A DNA stretch of 64,000 nt, taken from Sclerotiophoma versabilis. Lineage: Eukaryota; Ascomycota; Dothideomycetes; Pleosporales; Didymellaceae. The position numbers were made by a program, and so were the translations under genes. Position 1 is the stretch's first letter; each line of letters opens with the position of its first letter. Of the stretch, positions 45,397-54,699 are shown in pieces. The notes beneath the pieces were generated by a model that worked only from the letters and a program-made list of their open reading frames with translations, was not told the DNA's origin and ran no database searches. The stretch covers positions 1,054,001 through 1,118,000 of the forward strand of contig JAAROD010000004.1 of NCBI GenBank assembly GCA_012274445.1, given 5' to 3'.

Positions 45397-48300
45397 ATGG
45401 AGTAGTATTATCGGCACTCTTGGACTCAGGAGCACAAGCGAATTACATATCCCAAACAGCGATGTACCGAGCAGGCCTCGTACCACGCACAAAGGAACAT
45501 GCCTATTCGCTCCGAGTAGCCAATGGAGAATCAATGCCGGAAGAGCCGTATATCATGTACGAGGTGATAGCGGCCCCCCTAGAGATACAGGGGCACCACG
45601 AGGAACTAACCCTAGACGTCTTCGCAAAGGCCACGCACGACGTCATACTAGGACTTCCCTGGTTACGAAAGCACAATCCAGAGATAGACTGGACATGGGA
45701 AAGACTTTCGTTGAGACGATGCAAATGCGGCACCAATGCATCGAAACCCACGCAGCGCACGCCGCGACTGGTGGATGAGAAGGAGATCAACAACGTCTCT
45801 TCGACACATAAGACGCGCCAAGATAGAGCGGTCGACCGTGTGGACAAAGGAAGCCCCTCCACGACGGTTAAGGAGAACAAGAGTGCACCTCCTGGCATAC
45901 CAGATGTGTATAGACAGTACGCCTGGATGTTTAAAGAAGAGTTATCCGCAAAAGCGCTACCCAAGCATCAACCTTGGGATTGTGAGATTAAACTCGAGGA
46001 AGGGAAAGAACCACCCTTCGGGCCTATATACCAGTTATCCGAGAAAGAGCTCGAGATATTACGCGAGTACATCAAGGAGAACCTCGCGAAAGGATTCATT
46101 AGGAAATCCGAATCCCCGGCGGGATTTCCCATTCTATTCGTACCAAAGAAAGACGGCAAGCTGAGGCTTTGCGTCGACTACCGAAAGCTGAACGATATCA
46201 CCATCAAGAATCGTTACCCGCTACCCAACATATCCGAGTTACAGGACCGGTTATCAGGAGCGAAGTTCTTCACCGCACTCGACTTACGCGGAGCGTACAA
46301 CCTCATACGCATGAAGAAGGGCGAAGAATGGAAGACGGCGTTTAGAACCCGTTATGGTCACTACGAGTATACGGTCATGCCATTTGGGCTAACCAATGCA
46401 CCAGCAGTATGCCAGGCACTAATCAACAATGTGCTACGAGCACACCTGGACATTACAGTGGTGGCATACCTCGATGACATCCTAGTGTACAGCAAAACAC
46501 TAGAAGAACACAAGGTCCACGTGCGACAAGTGTTAGAATGCTTAGCAACAGCAGACCTCAGGCTGAAGCCAGAGAAGTGCGAATGGCACAAGGAAGAAGT
46601 AGAGTTCCTTGGCTATGTCGTAGGAAGATATGGAGTTAAGATGAGCGAAAAGAAAATCCAGGTTGTGAAGGATTGGCCGACACCCACTACAGTCAAGGGA
46701 ATTCAAGAATTCCTTGGGTTCGTCAACTTCAACCGACGTTTCATCAAGGACTACTCCATGAAGGCCTTACCGCTCACGAGACTTACGCGGAAGGACACAC
46801 CCTTCAAATGGGAACAAGCGCAAGAAGACGCTTTCCAATCGCTCAAGCAAGCATGCATAGAGCCTCCCACACTGATTGCATTCAGGAGCGGCGAACCCGC
46901 ACGCCTTGAAACAGATGCCTCGGATTTGGCATTAGGAGCATGCATTACTCAAGAACGAGGCGGTCAATGGCACCCGATCGCCTACCACTCAAGGAAGTTC
47001 ACGGCACCGGAAGAACGTTACGATGTACACGACAAAGAGCTTATGGCCATCGTCGATGCACTACAACATTGGAGAGTATACGCAGAAAGCTGCTCAGAAC
47101 TCACCATCTACACAGATCACAAGAACTTGGTACATTTCACCACTACTAAGGTTCTGAACCGACGGCAAGTACGCTGGTCAGAAATGCTTGGTCAGTACAA
47201 GTTCAAGATCCTGTACACACCGGGGAAGGAAAACGGTAGAGCAGACGCGCTCAGCCGACGCCACGACCTCGCAGGCGAAAAGACAATCAACAAATTCGCC
47301 ATCCTCGGAGTTAACAAAGATGGGTCTTTAGGACCAACACAGCAGCTCAATCTAGTGATGCAAGTTCAGCAGGAACAACGCATCCCGGAGCAAGTACCAG
47401 AGGAGCTTCAAGAGGAAGTCATCTCAAGACATCATGACGATGCGCTACACGGACACCCTGGTATTGCCCGCACCATGGAACTCATCAAGCGACATTATGA
47501 GTTTCCCAACATGAAGGACAAGGTCACCAAGTTCATCAGGAACTGCGTGCAGTGCCAACAGAACAAGCACAGCACACACGCCAAGTACGGAGAGGCACAA
47601 GCAATGGAGCCACCCACGGCACCATGGACGAACATCACGATGGATTTCGTTACGCAGCTACCACCCTCCAAGGACCCTGTCACAGGATATACCTACGACT
47701 CAATCTTCGTCGTAGTGGATCGATTCACCAAATACGCTGAAATGATACCATTCAGACACAGCTACACTGCGCGGCAGCTAGCTACGGTATTCATCGATCG
47801 GATCATTCGCCACCACGGAATGCCCGAGTCAATTGTCAGCGACAGAGATAAGCTTTTCACGTCAAACTATTGGACCACGATGCTTGCCGCATTAGGTACC
47901 AAGAAAAAGCTATCTACAGCCTATCATCCGCAGACGGACGGACAGACAGAAAGAACGAATCAGACGATGGAAACGTACCTTCGGATCTACAGCAACCAGG
48001 AACAAGACAACTGGGTCTCGCTGTTACCCATGGCACAAATCGCATACAACAACAAGTTATCGGAAGCAACAGGCACAACGCCGTTCTTCGCGAATCACGG
48101 GAGACACCCAAATCTCTTTACTCGATCTCTCAATTGCCCTATTCAGACGGAATCAGCAATAGCTTCAGCAGTCAGACTAAAGGAAGTACACCAGAAATCA
48201 CTCGAAAACATCGCACGGGCTCAGGAACGAGCCATTTCATATGTCAATCAGAAACGAAAAACGGCACCTCAGCTAAAGGAGGGGGATAAAGTCTATCTCC

Positions 48301-48731
48301 TCACAAAAAATCTCAGAACACGAAGAGCAACGAAAAAACTGGACAAGGTCAAGGTCGGACCATTTTTCATTTCTAAGCAAATCAGCCCAGTCAACTACCG
48401 ACTTGAGCTACCCAAGGATGCAAAGATCCACCCAGTGTTCCATGTCTCGCTGTTGGAACCTGCCGACCCAAGAACGCCAATCCAGAAAGACTTCCACTAC
48501 CAAGCCGACGGCAACGATGAGTGGGAAGTCGAAAAAATAACAACACATCGAAGAACCAAGAAAGGTATTCGATACCTAGTCAAATGGTTAGGGTACCCGG
48601 AGTCAGAAAGTACATGGGAACCCCCAGCGCACCTTAAGAACTGCCAACAGTTGTTGCGGCAGTATCGGCGGAATCAGGATCCAGAGGCGGAGGATACGAT
48701 CCCCAGTCGAGACCAAGGGTCCCGGGCATGA
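45300..48731 (+). CDS. pol: Pol polyprotein (PR-RT-RNaseH-IN-chromodomain)
   Basis: The open frame spans 45300-48731 (1143 codons) and is entered by -1 frameshifting from gag; it has no ATG of its own at the start. Numbered from the Leu codon at 45420, the domains are: retropepsin LLDSGAQ (Asp 2); RT with YLDD at 350-353 (46467-46478); RNase H with ETDASD (Asp 499); integrase zinc domain ending NCVQC; catalytic triad Asp742, Asp808, Glu844, with exactly 35 residues between the last two; a GPY/F-like module; and a C-terminal chromodomain (about 1033-1085). The chromodomain keeps aromatic residues at the three histone-cage positions (EWEVEK, KWLGY). No stop or frameshift is seen, so all activities look intact. 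Confidence 0.96.
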   Translation, partial: GDFFRQAPKECSVERSLNAIGDGSLIRLPIKLNGVVLSALLDSGAQANYISQTAMYRAGLVPRTKEHAYSLRVANGESMPEEPYIMYEVIAAPLEIQGHHEELTLDVFAKATHDVILGLPWLRKHNPEIDWTWERLSLRRCKCGTNASKPTQRTPRLVDEKEINNVSSTHKTRQDRAVDRVDKGSPSTTVKENKSAPPGIPDVYRQYAWMFKEELSAKALPKHQPWDCEIKLEEGKEPPFGPIYQLSEKELEILREYIKENLAKGFIRKSESPAGFPILFVPKKDGKLRLCVDYRKLNDITIKNRYPLPNISELQDRLSGAKFFTALDLRGAYNLIRMKKGEEWKTAFRTRYGHYEYTVMPFGLTNAPAVCQALINNVLRAHLDITVVAYLDDILVYSKTLEEHKVHVRQVLECLATADLRLKPEKCEWHKEEVEFLGYVVGRYGVKMSEKKIQVVKDWPTPTTVKGIQEFLGFVNFNRRFIKDYSMKALPLTRLTRKDTPFKWEQAQEDAFQSLKQACIEPPTLIAFRSGEPARLETDASDLALGACITQERGGQWHPIAYHSRKFTAPEERYDVHDKELMAIVDALQHWRVYAESCSELTIYTDHKNLVHFTTTKVLNRRQVRWSEMLGQYKFKILYTPGKENGRADALSRRHDLAGEKTINKFAILGVNKDGSLGPTQQLNLVMQVQQEQRIPEQVPEELQEEVISRHHDDALHGHPGIARTMELIKRHYEFPNMKDKVTKFIRNCVQCQQNKHSTHAKYGEAQAMEPPTAPWTNITMDFVTQLPPSKDPVTGYTYDSIFVVVDRFTKYAEMIPFRHSYTARQLATVFIDRIIRHHGMPESIVSDRDKLFTSNYWTTMLAALGTKKKLSTAYHPQTDGQTERTNQTMETYLRIYSNQEQDNWVSLLPMAQIAYNNKLSEATGTTPFFANHGRHPNLFTRSLNCPIQTESAIASAVRLKEVHQKSLENIARAQERAISYVNQKRKTAPQLKEGDKVYLLTKNLRTRRATKKLDKVKVGPFFISKQISPVNYRLELPKDAKIHPVFHVSLLEPADPRTPIQKDFHYQADGNDEWEVEKITTHRRTKKGIRYLVKWLGYPESESTWEPPAHLKNCQQLLRQYRRNQDPEAEDTIPSRDQGSRA
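45306..45312 (+). promoter_or_regulatory. -1 ribosomal frameshift site T TTT TTA
   Basis: In the gag frame the codons read ACT TTT TTA GGC, giving a canonical X XXY YYZ slippery heptamer. Pol is in the -1 frame, open from 45300 just after a TGA at 45297-45299, so the overlap is 45300-45396. A downstream stem is possible: GAGC (45339-45342) with GCTC (45367-45370), plus an inner TCCC/GGGA stem. The predicted Gag-Pol fusion is about 1825 residues. Confidence 0.8.
48516..48674 (+). other. Chromodomain at the integrase C-terminus
   Basis: NDEWEVEKI, YLVKWLGYPESES and TWEP follow the HP1-type chromodomain pattern. Trp, Trp and Tyr occupy the methyl-lysine cage positions. In chromoviruses this domain steers integration to H3K9-methylated chromatin, and the element indeed sits in RIP-type DNA. 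Confidence 0.85.
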
Positions 48732-49179
48732 GCCCATTTTCGAGAACAGTGACGTCATTCAACAACGACTCCTGTTGCTCCAGAGGCTCAATCTCTTCAA
48801 CGAACTGAGCACTCGCGTCGAACCATTGTTGTTCTCGACGCTTTAAGAATTTCTTTTGTTTACGCACCCGATTCAACTTCGCACGGGCAGCTTGCAAGGC
48901 GGCCATCGCGGCCTCCTCGGCCTCAGCCGCTTCGTCTTCCATTTGTTCCAACCGCGACATCTCGTTGTCGATTTTCGAGAAGTCGGGAACGGGCAGGTCA
49001 ACTGGTTCACACTTCTTGATCCCGTTGTACTCGCAGTTTCCGCACTTCTTGCTCAGGGACGCCAACTTGCAAGGCAAGTTGTTCTTGGCGCAGTATTTGC
49101 AAGCAACCATGGCAATGAATCCGACAGCGTTTATGCGATCTCCTTTGGTATGACGGTGTAGAGTACTCCTGGAGGACAT
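48634..49179 (-). CDS. Antisense Zn2Cys6 / coiled-coil protein encoded in the retrotransposon
   Basis: An ORF of 181 codons runs antisense between pol and the 3' LTR and overlaps the end of pol by 98 bases tail to tail. The start is 49179 or the Met at 49110 (residue 24), just before the metal-binding region. Cysteines C27-x2-C30-x6-C37-x8-C46-x2-C49-x7-C57 fit the Zn2Cys6 binuclear-cluster consensus of fungal transcription factors. Residues about 68-135 form a strongly charged, Ala/Glu/Lys/Arg-rich coiled coil (RKQKKFLKRRE); the tail is Pro/Asp-rich. Transcription would have to start in or near the 3' LTR, reading inwards. Relics of the same gene occupy the same place in Gypsy-1 and Gypsy-2. 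Likely a nuclear DNA-binding or regulatory protein; the role is unknown. Confidence 0.75.
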   Translation of the reverse strand: MSSRSTLHRHTKGDRINAVGFIAMVACKYCAKNNLPCKLASLSKKCGNCEYNGIKKCEPVDLPVPDFSKIDNEMSRLEQMEDEAAEAEEAAMAALQAARAKLNRVRKQKKFLKRREQQWFDASAQFVEEIEPLEQQESLLNDVTVLENGLMPGTLGLDWGSYPPPLDPDSADTAATTVGSS

Positions 49180-49206
49180 CGGTTAATTCATGAGGACATG
49201 AATCGT

Positions 49207-49218
49207 GGAAGAGGGGGA
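49207..49218 (+). other. Polypurine tract
   Basis: GGAAGAGGGGGA ends three bases (TAG) before the 3' LTR, the expected position for plus-strand priming. Confidence 0.8.
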
Positions 49219-49221
49219 TAG

Positions 49222-49722
49222 TGTTACGATCTCGGAGGATGGCACGCGGGGATGGTGACTTATTACCAATGGCGGGCCCTGGATCGGCGGGCGCCAGGCC
49301 CCAGGTCACGTGATGTCTCACGAACTCCACACAGAACCTGGAGTCAGGAGTGTGAGACACGACAACACAACGTCACGTGATGTCCCACGAATCCCACATT
49401 GTTCCATGAATACCACAAGGCCCCCTATGGGACTTGGTGGAAGACCATGCTACACTATGGGACATCTTAAGTATATAGTCAGTAGGAACACAACCCTTAT
49501 GGTTCGTGTTCAACTTAGTCAATCAAGTTTGTCTTTGGAATCTCAACCCCCAACTCTCGAGCTAGATAGTCTACTCTATACTACTCATTGTTACCCTCCA
49601 TTGTCACGGTGTCTCACTAGACAATAACCCCAACCCTTACGGATCATCCTGTACCAGCGCTCATCCCTGAGAACCAATACGAATAGTGCTTACGAGCTTT
49701 GCTTGAAAGTACAACTTCAACA
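49222..49722 (+). repeat. 3' LTR of intact Gypsy
   Basis: 501 bases; no difference from the 5' LTR was noticed on reading, at a constant offset of 6485. Confidence 0.97.
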
Positions 49723-49727
49723 TATAG
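49723..49727. repeat. Target-site duplication TATAG (right)
   Basis: Matches 42732-42736. Confidence 0.95.
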
Positions 49728-50000
49728 TAACTACTTCTATAACTAAAGCAGAGCTTCTTACTCTTAAGTATATTACTAAGAAAATAATTACGCTTAGGTA
49801 GTTCTTTAATAAGCTTAATTATAAGATAAGTAACTTATAGAATATATAGTATAATAACCTTTAAATAATTAGACTAGTAGTAGAGGCTAATTAATAAATT
49901 ACTACTTATTTTAGGTATATAGATATAAAAAATATATAGCTTAGGTAAGAATATACTAAGAGATTAATCTTAATTAGTTATCTAGAAACTAACAACATAC
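49728..50000 (+). pseudogene. Copia-1 RNase H relic, continuation
   Basis: Directly after the TSD the frame reads TTSITKAELLTL, the conserved Copia RNase H segment (usually STTEAEL). It continues the frame left at 42736 (KATR and following residues). The relic ends near 50000. Confidence 0.75.
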
Positions 50001-51804
50001 TAGCTAATAGATTAACTAAGTTACTTACTTATTAATAGTTTAAGAAGTTTAAGCAACTAATTAACCTATATAAGGTTATTAATAAAGATAAAGTAATTAA
50101 GAAAGATAGGGTTAATAAAGTAGAGTAATCTATAAATATAATATTATACATACTAATATACTAAGTAGAATCTATATCTATAAGAGACTAAATAATTAAT
50201 ATAGATAATTAGTTAAGAAAGGCTAAGAGGGTAACTAATTAATATATAGTTAATTAATTAAGTAACTCTATAAGAAAGAGATTAATTATTACTATATAAG
50301 TAGCAATTAGGTTACAGATATTAGTATTAGATTAATAACTCTAACTAGGAGCTTAAGCCTAAGTACTAGCTTAATTATAAGCAAACCTGTAGTTATAAGC
50401 TTAAGCAGCTAGATAATAGAGACGATTAGTAATTTAAGAATTATTAGGAGAGGCTTAACCGCAACTAATCTAAGCAGGACTAGCTTAACTAGAGAACTAA
50501 CTACCTTAATTATAAGACTAACTAGGAGATAGAGCTAGTAAAGCCTAATCTATAGTTAATCTAAGACTCTACTTAGATAGAGCAGGAGCAGAAAATAAAG
50601 CAGCCTAATTAATCTAATCTATAGCTAAACCTTAGAGAGCACTAGTTATATTTTACTAATTATTCTTACTACTCTTAAAGTTATTAATATTAGAATTAAT
50701 TATAATTTTATCCTTATTAACTAGATTAGAATTAGCTTTTTTAGACACCTGCATATATGCCTTAAACAAGGCGTTTATAAGTAGAAAAATAACTTTAACC
50801 TAAAATATATTAGAAAGATTAATAGATTAAGATAGATCTCTTACTTTATTAGCCTTATTATTAATAGAAGTTATTATAGCCTAAGCTAGAGAATAGAAAG
50901 AACTATAGCTAATTAAAGAATTAGTAATTAGATAAAAAGAACTAAGACTAATAATTACTTATAGAGGCCTATAAGTATAAGTATTATACTTAATATACTA
51001 GCTACTCTCTTTATATAATTAATAGTTAATATAATTATAATAATAACTGTTACTAATACTATCTATAAACTACTTTAAGTAGTAGGCACACAGATAATTA
51101 TAATAAGGACTAATTTTAATCCTACATATAAGTAAGTAATTAGTAGAGGTAGTAGCAGATTGCTTTATAGGAGTAGCAGTCTAAGACTAGAACTCCTAGA
51201 ATATTAACTTTAGATTAATCTTATTATTATCTTTATCCTTAAATCTAGAAGAAACTATTATTAGATTGTTAGGATTAGTTAAATTCCTACTAGATTAAGT
51301 AGATTAGCGTAGATTAGGAGCAGGTAATAAGGTAAGCTTAGTATTAATCTTCTTAAGAGGAGTATAACTTTTAAGTAGGCTTAGATTACTAATTAGATAC
51401 TTAGAGGGAGTTTTTAGGAGCTTAGAAGGCATATTAATTAGAATTATACTAAAGGTATAGTAATTAAGAGCCTAATACTAAACATTAACAGTGCACTAAA
51501 AGAGAAGAATTAGATTACTTATATTAATAACAGTAGTGTTAGGGGATTAGCTTATAGATTATAAGTAGAAGAATAAGAATTATATAGATAAGATTTAGGA
51601 GGAGTAAAGATTAGATATATTATTATTTATTATTATATATAAGTATTTACCTACTAACTAGATTAGAGAATCTCCTCTAGACTCTAATTATAAAGATGCA
51701 GCGCATAGAGTAATTAAAAAACCTTTATAATAGAATTAAGAAAGTACTATAATAAACCTACTAATATAAGAATACTAGTTAAAGACTAGAATCTCTAGAG
51801 AGTG
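50001..51804. other. 3' segment of Copia-1 between pol and LTR
   Basis: About 1.8 kb with no Copia domain on the plus strand. On the minus strand an ATG at 51432 opens 45 codons and then continues with stops that are all TAA or TAG for some 270 codons. This could be an antisense gene relic or chance. RIP composition throughout. Confidence 0.35.
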
Positions 51805-52031
51805 TGTTATAGTAAAGGTTAATAATTATATAATTATTAATAGTAATATAGGCAGATTAAGGAGATTAGATTAATAAATAAGAATAATTAATTAGCTCTA
51901 CTCTAATTAAGGACTAGCCTAGAAGTAAAATATATATATAGTTGCACTCTTTTGCTATAGAAATAAAATAAAGAACTTAATTAACTCTTTTACACCTAGA
52001 TTAATCTTATCTAGTTATCTTAGCTCTAATA
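51805..52031 (+). repeat. Copia-1 3' LTR
   Basis: 227 bases starting TGTTATAGTA and ending CTAATA, followed by GCTAC. Confidence 0.9.
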
Positions 52032-52843
52032 GCTACTTATACTTACGCACTTTTAATTCTTATTTATATACTTTTTCTATCTGTTCTAATAGTTATCTCT
52101 TTAGGTTCTATAAATACTTCTACTACTTATCTAACTTCTAGTATAGTATAGGTGCTTAGCTTTAGACATCTTATATATTCTTATTAGATAGTATAATATA
52201 ATTATTATTAGGTCTAGTCTTAGAGTCTTCTATAAGACGTTCTATATTATTAGTAAGAATTTTTTATTTCTTACTAGCTTCTATATCTCTGCAGGTAAGT
52301 ATATTTAGTTATTAAACTACTTTATTCTTTAATTAATAATTCTTAGTATAGTAGCTCTACTTACTACAGCTATAATAAGTTATACTAGACTTATTCTTAT
52401 TATAACTACTCTTTTTATTATTCTATTATTTTAGTAGCAGTCTTTTATTAAGGTTTAAGAGGTCTATAGCCTTTAGTCTAAAGTATCTACTCTATATATT
52501 ATTATAGATATATTAACTAGTATTAAACTAATAGTAGTTACGTCCTCTTTAGTTTCCTTTATATAGGTTATTATTACGCTACTAGTTTTATAGTTATAAG
52601 TAGTTATTTATATTACTTATAACTTATACTTATAGATTTTTCTTTAACTCTAAGTAAAGCTTATAGAGATAAGTATTAATATTTATAGCTTTATTTTCTA
52701 AGTCTTTAAGGCTTCTAATTACTGCACTAGTACGCATAAGTTCTTCCTTAACCTTAGGCTTTAGACTCTACCTAAACATAGTTATTAGTATAGTATTATC
52801 CTAGTTAGTGTTATAAGTAATAGCTTAGAAATTAGTAGTATAG
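52032..52843 (-). mobile_element. Gypsy-2, right part (gag relic)
   Basis: Collinear with Gypsy-1 from about 15.7 to 16.5 kb. On the minus strand a CCHC knuckle relic lies near 52335-52385 (Tyr at Cys and His positions). The match ends at 52843, where Copia-2-type sequence starts. Confidence 0.8.
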
Positions 52844-52948
52844 TATTATATAATTAAGCTGCTTAGTTAGTTATATAGAGATTAATTAGCCTAGAGAATT
52901 AGCTGCAAGCTGCTCTAGAGCTAACTAAAAGCTTATTATATTAGTATA
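52844..52948 (-). repeat. Inverted fragment of a Copia-2 LTR
   Basis: About 105 bases match, in reverse complement, the right-hand end of the Copia-2 LTR (24445-24549). They meet a full LTR in direct orientation at 52949, giving a head-to-head junction around a shared TATA. Confidence 0.7.
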
Positions 52949-53217
52949 TATAATTAAGCTTAAAGGACTATACTTAGTTAATTAATAGTATTTAATTAGT
53001 GCCTATCTAAGATTAGACAAAAGCTATCTATTATATATATAGAAAATCTGTATAAGTTATATAACCTATCTAAAGTAAGCTTCTACTTACTATTAGAGTT
53101 GCTTATTACTATTATACTAATACAATAAGCTTCTAGTTAGCTCTAAAGCAGCTTATAGCTAATTTTCTAGGCTAATTAATTCTTATATAACTAACTAAGC
53201 AGCTTAATTATATAATA
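52949..53217 (-). repeat. Copia-2c 3' LTR
   Basis: 269 bases, same length and ends as 24281-24549. Confidence 0.8.
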
Positions 53218-54487
53218 TACCTCTTAGTTATTCTCTAATTTAATAAGAAAGTAGCTAAATTATAGTTAAGTAGCTTATTTAGTAGTTTTCTAGTAGTATA
53301 GGTCTAAAATATAGAGTTAAACAGGAGTCTAAGCGCCTAAGTTACCTCTTAGTTAATCTTTTTAAATATTTCTAGTCCTTTAATCTTATCTTATATTCTC
53401 TTATACCTTAGTACTATAGTACTATAGCTAAAAGAGCTCTTTATAGTCTAGCAGGTAGCTTATTTATAGGTCTTTTACTCTATCTAAGCTACTTAATTAC
53501 GTATAGATTACTTCTAAGCTTAGTTAGTAGTACCTTCTTTAGTAGTAGAGCTAAATAAGCGTCTAAATAGTTAGTCTTAAGCTTATTTCTAGCATAGTAA
53601 GAGTTATAGTAAATAATTTAGATAGCTAACTAGGTAGTAGCTAGAGGCTAGCATCTGCAGTAAAGGTTACGCACTATAGGCTTAACCTTTACTAGCTCTA
53701 TTAGCTATATAAGTAGGTGCTCTTCTCTATTTTAATAATCTCTAAGTCTACATCTAAAATAGCTATAAGTATACCTAAATTATATTTTAAGTAACTTATT
53801 AGTACTTTATTTACTTATTTATTAGTCTTTTAGTAGTTAGGCAGTATCTAAATAAGCTTTTCTTTATCTTTTCTATAGCTCTTTTTAAACTTTTAGCTAA
53901 CTTTTATATAGAAGCAATTAAAAGCCTAGTATAAAGCATACACTACTACTACTATTACTACCTACCTTACTCTTATCTATACTACTACTACTACCTATAA
54001 GCTACTTACTTACCTAGCTAGCTTAGCTTTAGCTAACTAAGCTTCTTCTACTAGCCCTAGGGGCTCTGTTAGGATCTCTAACCTTATCTCTACTACTATA
54101 ACTACTACTAGTACTAGTACTAGTAGTAGTAATAATAATAATAACTCTGCTATCTTTATTCTCTACTAGAAGAGCGCCTTCTGCGCTACTTCCTGTAGAG
54201 GTTATATAGCTACGCTACTAATAAGTAGTATAGCTGCTCTTTACTATAATTAGCTAGACAGCTAATAGGCTAAGAGGTATTTTTACTATACTACTAGGCA
54301 CTTATACTGTAAGCTGTAGGTAATCTCTAAAAATAAGCTTATAAATAGTAGTCTAATAGCTTATTTTTAGTTCTACCCTCTTTAAGCCTATTAGGGTTAA
54401 GCTGCATAATAAGCTTAGGCTTAATAGTAGGGTTACTACTAGTATAAGTAACTTATTTCTACTTATAATTTATCTTTAGTAGCTAAT

Positions 54488-54693
54488 TATTAGGCCTCTT
54501 AGGCTCTCTAGCCTAGAAGAACCAGAAGGTTCCCTAGGTAGGGTAACCTCTCTATATATATAGTCTCTTCCTACCTATTTACTAGCCTCTAGTAAACAGT
54601 CTATAGTCTACTAATTAACTTTATAGCTACCTATATTATTCTATTCTATATTATAATCTTCTTCTTTAGTACCTCTAGCCTTAAAGTCTAATA
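54488..54693 (+). repeat. Gypsy-4 5' LTR
   Basis: Begins TATTAGGCCTCTTAGG and ends GTCTAATA, matching 61518-61723 with few differences. Confidence 0.9.
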
Positions 54694-54699
54694 TTCTAT

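Larger units (their letters stand above)
42737..49722 (+). mobile_element. Intact Ty3/Gypsy chromovirus, 6986 bp
   Basis: This is the only un-RIPed transposon here. It has 501-bp LTRs (TG...CA) that look identical by eye, a 5-bp TSD TATAG, open gag and pol, a -1 frameshift signal, a polypurine tract, a possible self-priming site and an antisense gene. Domain order (PR-RT-RNaseH-IN-chromodomain) places it with the chromoviruses. Its composition contrasts sharply with both flanks. Identical LTRs imply recent insertion. The absence of RIP implies that it entered after the host Copia was mutated, or that it has not been duplicated through a sexual cycle. Reading frames look complete, so it may be active. 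Confidence 0.97.
37671..52031 (+). mobile_element. Copia-1: RIP-inactivated Ty1/Copia element hosting the intact Gypsy
   Basis: LTRs at 37671-37906 and 51805-52031 are flanked by GCTAC (37666-37670 and 52032-52036). The plus-strand interior has Copia-type integrase and RT, and is split at 42736/49723 by the intact Gypsy. Excluding that insertion and its duplicated TSD, the element is about 7.37 kb. It lies in Gypsy-2. Confidence 0.9.

Noticed and set aside
45503..45964. 153-codon minus-strand ORF within pol
   Set aside because: Antisense shadow of the protease/RT region; no motif.
49218..49221. ATAG before the 3' LTR, making the LTRs look four bases longer
   Set aside because: Only TGTTACG...CTTCAACA ends give a perfect 5-base TSD (TATAG), so the extra match with the left flank is a coincidence.
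49007..49360. Minus-strand ORF spanning the 3' LTR and the antisense gene
   Set aside because: Overlaps the Zn2Cys6 ORF in another frame and has no motif; a shadow.
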